Source of the DNA: Candidatus Heimdallarchaeota archaeon
Lineage (GTDB): Archaea > Asgardarchaeota > Heimdallarchaeia > Heimdallarchaeales > Kariarchaeaceae
NCBI GenBank assembly: GCA_022574115.1
Contig: JACZSS010000042.1
Location: forward strand, 1-10,200
Length of the DNA: 10,200 nucleotides
Direction of reading: 5' to 3'
Position numbers and translations under genes: made by a program. Position 1 is the stretch's first letter, and every line of letters starts with the position of its first letter. A model generated the notes under the pieces. That model saw only the letters and a program-made list of their open reading frames with translations. It searched no databases and was not told the origin of the DNA. Positions 7,443 through 10,200 of the stretch are shown here, piece by piece.

Positions 7443-8744
7443 TTAGATCCTCATGATAGCATTAGGAATAACAAAACGATTTTTCCGTCTGTTAAATAAA
7501 ACCAAAATTGGCAAAAGGATAAGAATGGATGAAAGAACTGGAAGAAACGAAGCTTCATATGAGGTTGTTGAAGGTGTATCGAATGGTTCTGGTGCTTCAA
7601 CTGTACTTACTGATGAAAAAACGGAAGATCCTGTCATTGTGAGATTATTATTTGTCAAAATCAACTCCCTACGGACATTTTGCAGTCGATCCCACTCCAT
7701 GCTTGTTTGGCTCAGGAGAAGAGCATCGTATCCATTAATGCCGCCACGGAATCCCCATTGAGATATTGGATAAATAATCGGAATCGCGGGCAAGTATTCG
7801 TAGAGTTCCAACTGGACTAATTTGACCTTTTCATTTCTCAGAGTAAAATCGAGCTCAGATAAGTAGTCTCTAATGAGAGATACAAGATCGGTTTGTAAAC
7901 TATCTAGATCAAAGTTGTAGAAATTACCATCACCGCCACCAAGTCTGTTAGGTTCGCGATACAACTCTTGGGGGTCGTAATCTAATGACCAGTCATGGCC
8001 AACAAAGAGCACATCATAGCCCTCATCATCATACAATGGAACAGGGGCTCCACCAGTTCCCTTCCAACCAAATGTTCGGGGTCCGATTTCTGCCCATCCC
8101 GTGGAGATGTGTTCTTTGACACCTATACCAATCTTTGGCAGTTCTAGGATATAATTTTCAGACCATTCGTTTCGTTCTATTTTAGTATTGGGCGACAACA
8201 CCGTGATCTCAAAGAAAGATGTCTCATAAACACCGTCATTATCTGAATCTGTAAGTGTATCGTAATTCAATCCCGCTTCTGTCATAAATTCTTTCGCTTT
8301 GATTATACTGTAAGCCCGATGCGGAATCGTAAGATCATAACCAACTGCGGCTCTTGGCATTGAGGTTGTTGCTGGAATTGCTAATCCAATACTGATTTGA
8401 TCTACTATAAATCCTCGATCCGTGATGTGTGACATTGCTTTTCTCACATTTAATGCGGCAGCCCACGCGTCAACATCTGTTGCATCGTTCATACCAGGAA
8501 GCCCTTTCCCAGTTCCGTACATCGGATGCAAGTGATTGAGCGCCAGTTCTTGATGACTTGGTACGTCCACAAATACATCAGTGATGCCTTTAAACCATCT
8601 AATTTGATCTTTTTGGATCAAATAGTTTGAATCGATGATGTCGACTTCCCCTTCAACTAGTTCTGCAATCGCTTGAGCTCTTAGGTTCGTATTTTTGAAA
8701 ATAATTGTGTGAACATTCCCAGTCGATGAACCATCAATCCAGCC
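7443..8744 (-). CDS. C-terminal piece of the broken substrate-binding protein
   Basis: This is the open stretch after the TAG. The first possible start codon is a TTG at 8621-8619, giving 392 residues, but no ribosome site precedes it and separate translation is doubtful. It carries the C-terminal lobe of the family 5 fold, including LELYEYLPAIPIIYPIS about two thirds along. A Ser/Thr/Pro-rich linker, a hydrophobic helix (ASFLPVLSSILILLPILVLF) and a basic RRKNR stop signal follow. This C-terminal membrane anchor is a common arrangement for archaeal binding proteins, which have no periplasm to hold them. Confidence 0.6.
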   Translation of the reverse strand, partial: GWIDGSSTGNVHTIIFKNTNLRAQAIAELVEGEVDIIDSNYLIQKDQIRWFKGITDVFVDVPSHQELALNHLHPMYGTGKGLPGMNDATDVDAWAAALNVRKAMSHITDRGFIVDQISIGLAIPATTSMPRAAVGYDLTIPHRAYSIIKAKEFMTEAGLNYDTLTDSDNDGVYETSFFEITVLSPNTKIERNEWSENYILELPKIGIGVKEHISTGWAEIGPRTFGWKGTGGAPVPLYDDEGYDVLFVGHDWSLDYDPQELYREPNRLGGGDGNFYNFDLDSLQTDLVSLIRDYLSELDFTLRNEKVKLVQLELYEYLPAIPIIYPISQWGFRGGINGYDALLLSQTSMEWDRLQNVRRELILTNNNLTMTGSSVFSSVSTVEAPEPFDTPSTTSYEASFLPVLSSILILLPILVLFNRRKNRFVIPNAIMRI

Positions 8745-8790
8745 CTAATAATTTACGTTCTTTACAACGGTGATGGCTTGATTTACTTTG

Positions 8791-9501
8791 TCAAAGGATG
8801 ATCCCTTGTAAGGGACCAGCTCCAATCGCAAAAGATAAATCTTCGCTATCCCAAACACAGTTTACCAGAGTTCCTCCAAGACAGGAACCATAGAGATCAC
8901 CAAAAGTTTCTTCAGGAATCAAAGGTGTCGACAGGAAATCGAAAGGGAAGGTAAAAGTTGTCAGTAATGTAATTTCTACAGTTACAGGATCAATTTTGAT
9001 GACCGAATCGTTATTCATGAAACCTATATATCCAGCATAAAAGTTGCTGTTAATGGCAGGAGTCATAGCCACTTTGAAGCTGAAGACAACATCATCGGCG
9101 GTAAGGGGTTCGCCATTAGAAAATATCAAATCTGGTTTGAGATTAACCGTGAATGTTTTTTTGTCAGGACTTATGACAGGCATTGAAGCCGCTAAATCTG
9201 GAACCCAATTTCGGTCGGCACTCATAGACCGTTTATATAAGCCGTTCATAACTGCACTCAGCCATTGTTCTGAAGCATAGGAATTAGCGCTATAGATTGA
9301 ATATTCGGTGAGGTTGTACGGCATGGAATAAACAACCTTGACTTCAGTCTCGTATAAGTTGAGGCCAGAGGTTTCAGACCGATTGTTGACAGTGAAAATT
9401 GAAACGATCAATATTATTAGAATTGAATACTTGAGCAACCAACCTCCTCGATACAAGACGGCTTTGGACATTAATAAATTAAACTTGTGATTTTGCTCCA
9501 C
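8791..9501 (-). CDS. N-terminal piece of the broken substrate-binding protein
   Basis: This piece is 236 codons from a GTG at 9501, of which about 230 match the original protein. A hydrophobic signal segment (about 24-38) is followed by family 5 landmarks: SEQWLSAVMNGLYKR-like text near 77-91, WVPDLAAS (98-105) and FSNGEPLTADDVVFSFK (127-143). The start is unclear. GTG 9501 and ATG 9471-9469 (codon 11) lack a ribosome site, while TTG 9438-9436 (codon 22) follows an AGGAGGT and would begin directly with the signal segment (LLKYSILIILIV), although the spacing is short. A secreted fragment could be made, but it lacks half of the ligand-binding fold. Confidence 0.6.
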   Translation of the reverse strand: MEQNHKFNLLMSKAVLYRGGWLLKYSILIILIVSIFTVNNRSETSGLNLYETEVKVVYSMPYNLTEYSIYSANSYASEQWLSAVMNGLYKRSMSADRNWVPDLAASMPVISPDKKTFTVNLKPDLIFSNGEPLTADDVVFSFKVAMTPAINSNFYAGYIGFMNNDSVIKIDPVTVEITLLTTFTFPFDFLSTPLIPEETFGDLYGSCLGGTLVNCVWDSEDLSFAIGAGPLQGIIL

Positions 9502-9528
9502 ATGGTTGATAATCTACAGACATCATGA

Positions 9529-9536
9529 GTATATAC
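9529..9536 (-). promoter_or_regulatory. TATA box for the substrate-binding protein gene
   Basis: The minus strand reads GTATATAC, the best TATA match in the window. Transcription about 27 bases downstream would begin near 9505, just before an out-of-frame ATG (9503-9501) and the GTG at 9501. Confidence 0.45.
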
Positions 9537-9625
9537 AAATAATCAATAATAACCCACTGAATATGGTTTACGACTTCTTCACATGTGTGTTCCATGATCA
9601 ATGCACAAATTATTCAAGAACGACG

Positions 9626-9634
9626 GATATTAAG
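9626..9634 (+). promoter_or_regulatory. TATA-like box for the exporter gene
   Basis: GATATTAAG is centred about 26 bases before an ATG at 9655. That ATG opens only a seven-codon frame, and the exporter frame is read from a TTG at 9675, 20 bases further on. Confidence 0.35.
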
Positions 9635-9674
9635 TGTATTCTGATTAATTCATCATGGGACCAGCAAGTGGAGA

Positions 9675-10200
9675 TTGAAACGTAAATTGGATCCGCTTTT
9701 TTTTGCAGTGTTACTCATCGCAGGGTTTTTCTTCGGAATTCTATCTGCTATGGTTGGAATTGGCGGCGGTCTACTCAACGTTCCGTTTTTGACATTCGTA
9801 ATGGAGGTTCCGTCAAATGATGCAACCTTCATAAGCACCTTTGTGATCATATTTACATCTACTTCAGCAGCATTAACATATAAAGGGGAGAAAAAAATTG
9901 ATTACAGGACAGGTGGCCAATATTTATTATTAGCACTTCCTGGAGTTATCATCGGGGGACTACTCGCAGATCGAATACCCCGAGAAATTTTACTGATCTT
10001 CTTCGCGATCATGATCATTGCTGCTGGAATTAGAGGTATCATTAAAGCAAATGCAAAAACAGAGGATAATCTAGATCTTCCGGAGACATCACCAGCAGGA
10101 TTCGAAAGACGAAAAATCGTGGATAAAGATGGGATTATCTGGGAATATGATGTAAAAATTGGGATGGGAAGAATATATGCCTTACTTGGAGGAGTTATGG
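9675..10200 (+). CDS. TauE/SafE-family membrane exporter (5' part, runs off the right edge)
   Basis: TauE/SafE proteins are multi-pass membrane transporters, several linked to export of sulfite, sulfoacetate or other organic anions. 175 codons are visible. A first hydrophobic helix (about 7-25) leads into the hallmark GIGGGLLNVPFL (about 28-39), and further helices lie near 45-60, 75-92 and 97-112. A polar loop (about 115-160) is followed by the start of the second repeat (GRIYALLGGVM). Full-length members usually have 250-350 residues, so about half is missing. The frame is open from a TGA at 9642-9644. It has no ATG before Met26, which lies inside the first repeat, so TTG 9675 (TTGAAACGT) or TTG 9687 is the likely start. 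The ATG at 9655 is out of frame and ends at TGA 9676-9678, overlapping the TTG. A one-base error there would explain the missing ATG. The specific substrate cannot be told. Confidence 0.85.
   Translation, partial: MKRKLDPLFFAVLLIAGFFFGILSAMVGIGGGLLNVPFLTFVMEVPSNDATFISTFVIIFTSTSAALTYKGEKKIDYRTGGQYLLLALPGVIIGGLLADRIPREILLIFFAIMIIAAGIRGIIKANAKTEDNLDLPETSPAGFERRKIVDKDGIIWEYDVKIGMGRIYALLGGVM

Larger units (their letters stand above)
7443..9501 (-). pseudogene. Family 5 ABC transporter substrate-binding protein, broken by a frameshift and a stop
   Basis: Intact, this would be a membrane-anchored receptor (SBP_bac_5, oligopeptide/dipeptide type) of about 660-685 residues that delivers a ligand to an ABC importer. 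Two lesions split it. Near 8811 one extra T in CCCTTAC turns the expected GAGPYKGSSF into GAGPLQGIIL followed by TGA at 8793-8791. After restoring the frame, a TAG at 8747-8745 interrupts NVNY*GWIDGSS, where family members often have Trp (one G-to-A change from TGG). The rest of the frame, more than 400 codons to the TAA at 7445-7443, is open and well conserved, so the damage is recent or due to sequence error. No permease or ATPase gene of the importer is visible nearby. Starts are discussed with the N-terminal piece. Confidence 0.8.

Noticed and set aside
8745..8747. TAG as a recoded sense codon (pyrrolysine)
   Set aside because: The position fits an ordinary Trp one base away, no pyrrolysine genes are seen, and a frameshift lies 60 bases upstream in the same gene.
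8809..8815. Programmed +1 frameshift at CCC-T
   Set aside because: CCC-T can slip, but the shifted frame soon meets a TAG, so slipping alone would not give a full protein.
9653..9850. 65-codon minus-strand frame over the exporter
   Set aside because: It is antisense to the hallmark GIGGG motif of the TauE/SafE gene.

Overview
The window looks like AT-rich archaeal chromosome. The best evidence is a UbiA-family enzyme of archaeal ether-lipid synthesis, together with TATA-like boxes about 25-30 bases ahead of several starts and little Shine-Dalgarno signal. The long secreted protein, with stacked Ig-like units, a Thr-rich stalk and a C-terminal membrane anchor, resembles surface proteins of Asgard archaea (Heimdall/Thor/Loki lineages). 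That finer placement is an impression, not something the sequence proves.

Layout, left to right. (1) 1-814, minus strand: the N-terminal part of a TnpB nuclease of the IS200/IS605 (IS1341-like) type, running off the left edge, with possible hairpin ends upstream at about 824-902. (2) 955-1638, minus: an unrecognised protein with about six membrane segments. (3) 1639-1992: a non-coding stretch with the promoter for the next gene. (4) 1993-2901, plus: digeranylgeranylglyceryl phosphate synthase, which adds the second lipid chain. (5) 2882-6061, minus: a 1059-residue secreted arylsulfotransferase-like protein on the cell surface, overlapping the end of the lipid gene by 20 bases. (6) 6062-6295: a divergent promoter region with a perfect 15-base palindrome and an inverted repeat. 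(7) 6296-7423, plus: an isocitrate/isopropylmalate/tartrate-type dehydrogenase. (8) 7443-9501, minus: a family 5 (peptide-type) ABC transporter substrate-binding protein broken by a one-base frameshift and an in-frame TAG. (9) 9675 to the right edge, plus: the start of a TauE/SafE-type membrane exporter.

Genes alternate strand almost one by one, so there is no clear operon; each seems to have its own promoter. Functional links are weak. A possible but unproved theme is sulfur-group handling, with a sulfotransferase at the surface and a TauE/SafE (sulfite/sulfonate-type) exporter 3.6 kb away. Three genes (sulfotransferase, binding protein, exporter) have no convincing ATG start and may use TTG or GTG. 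I found no rRNA, tRNA or CRISPR array.
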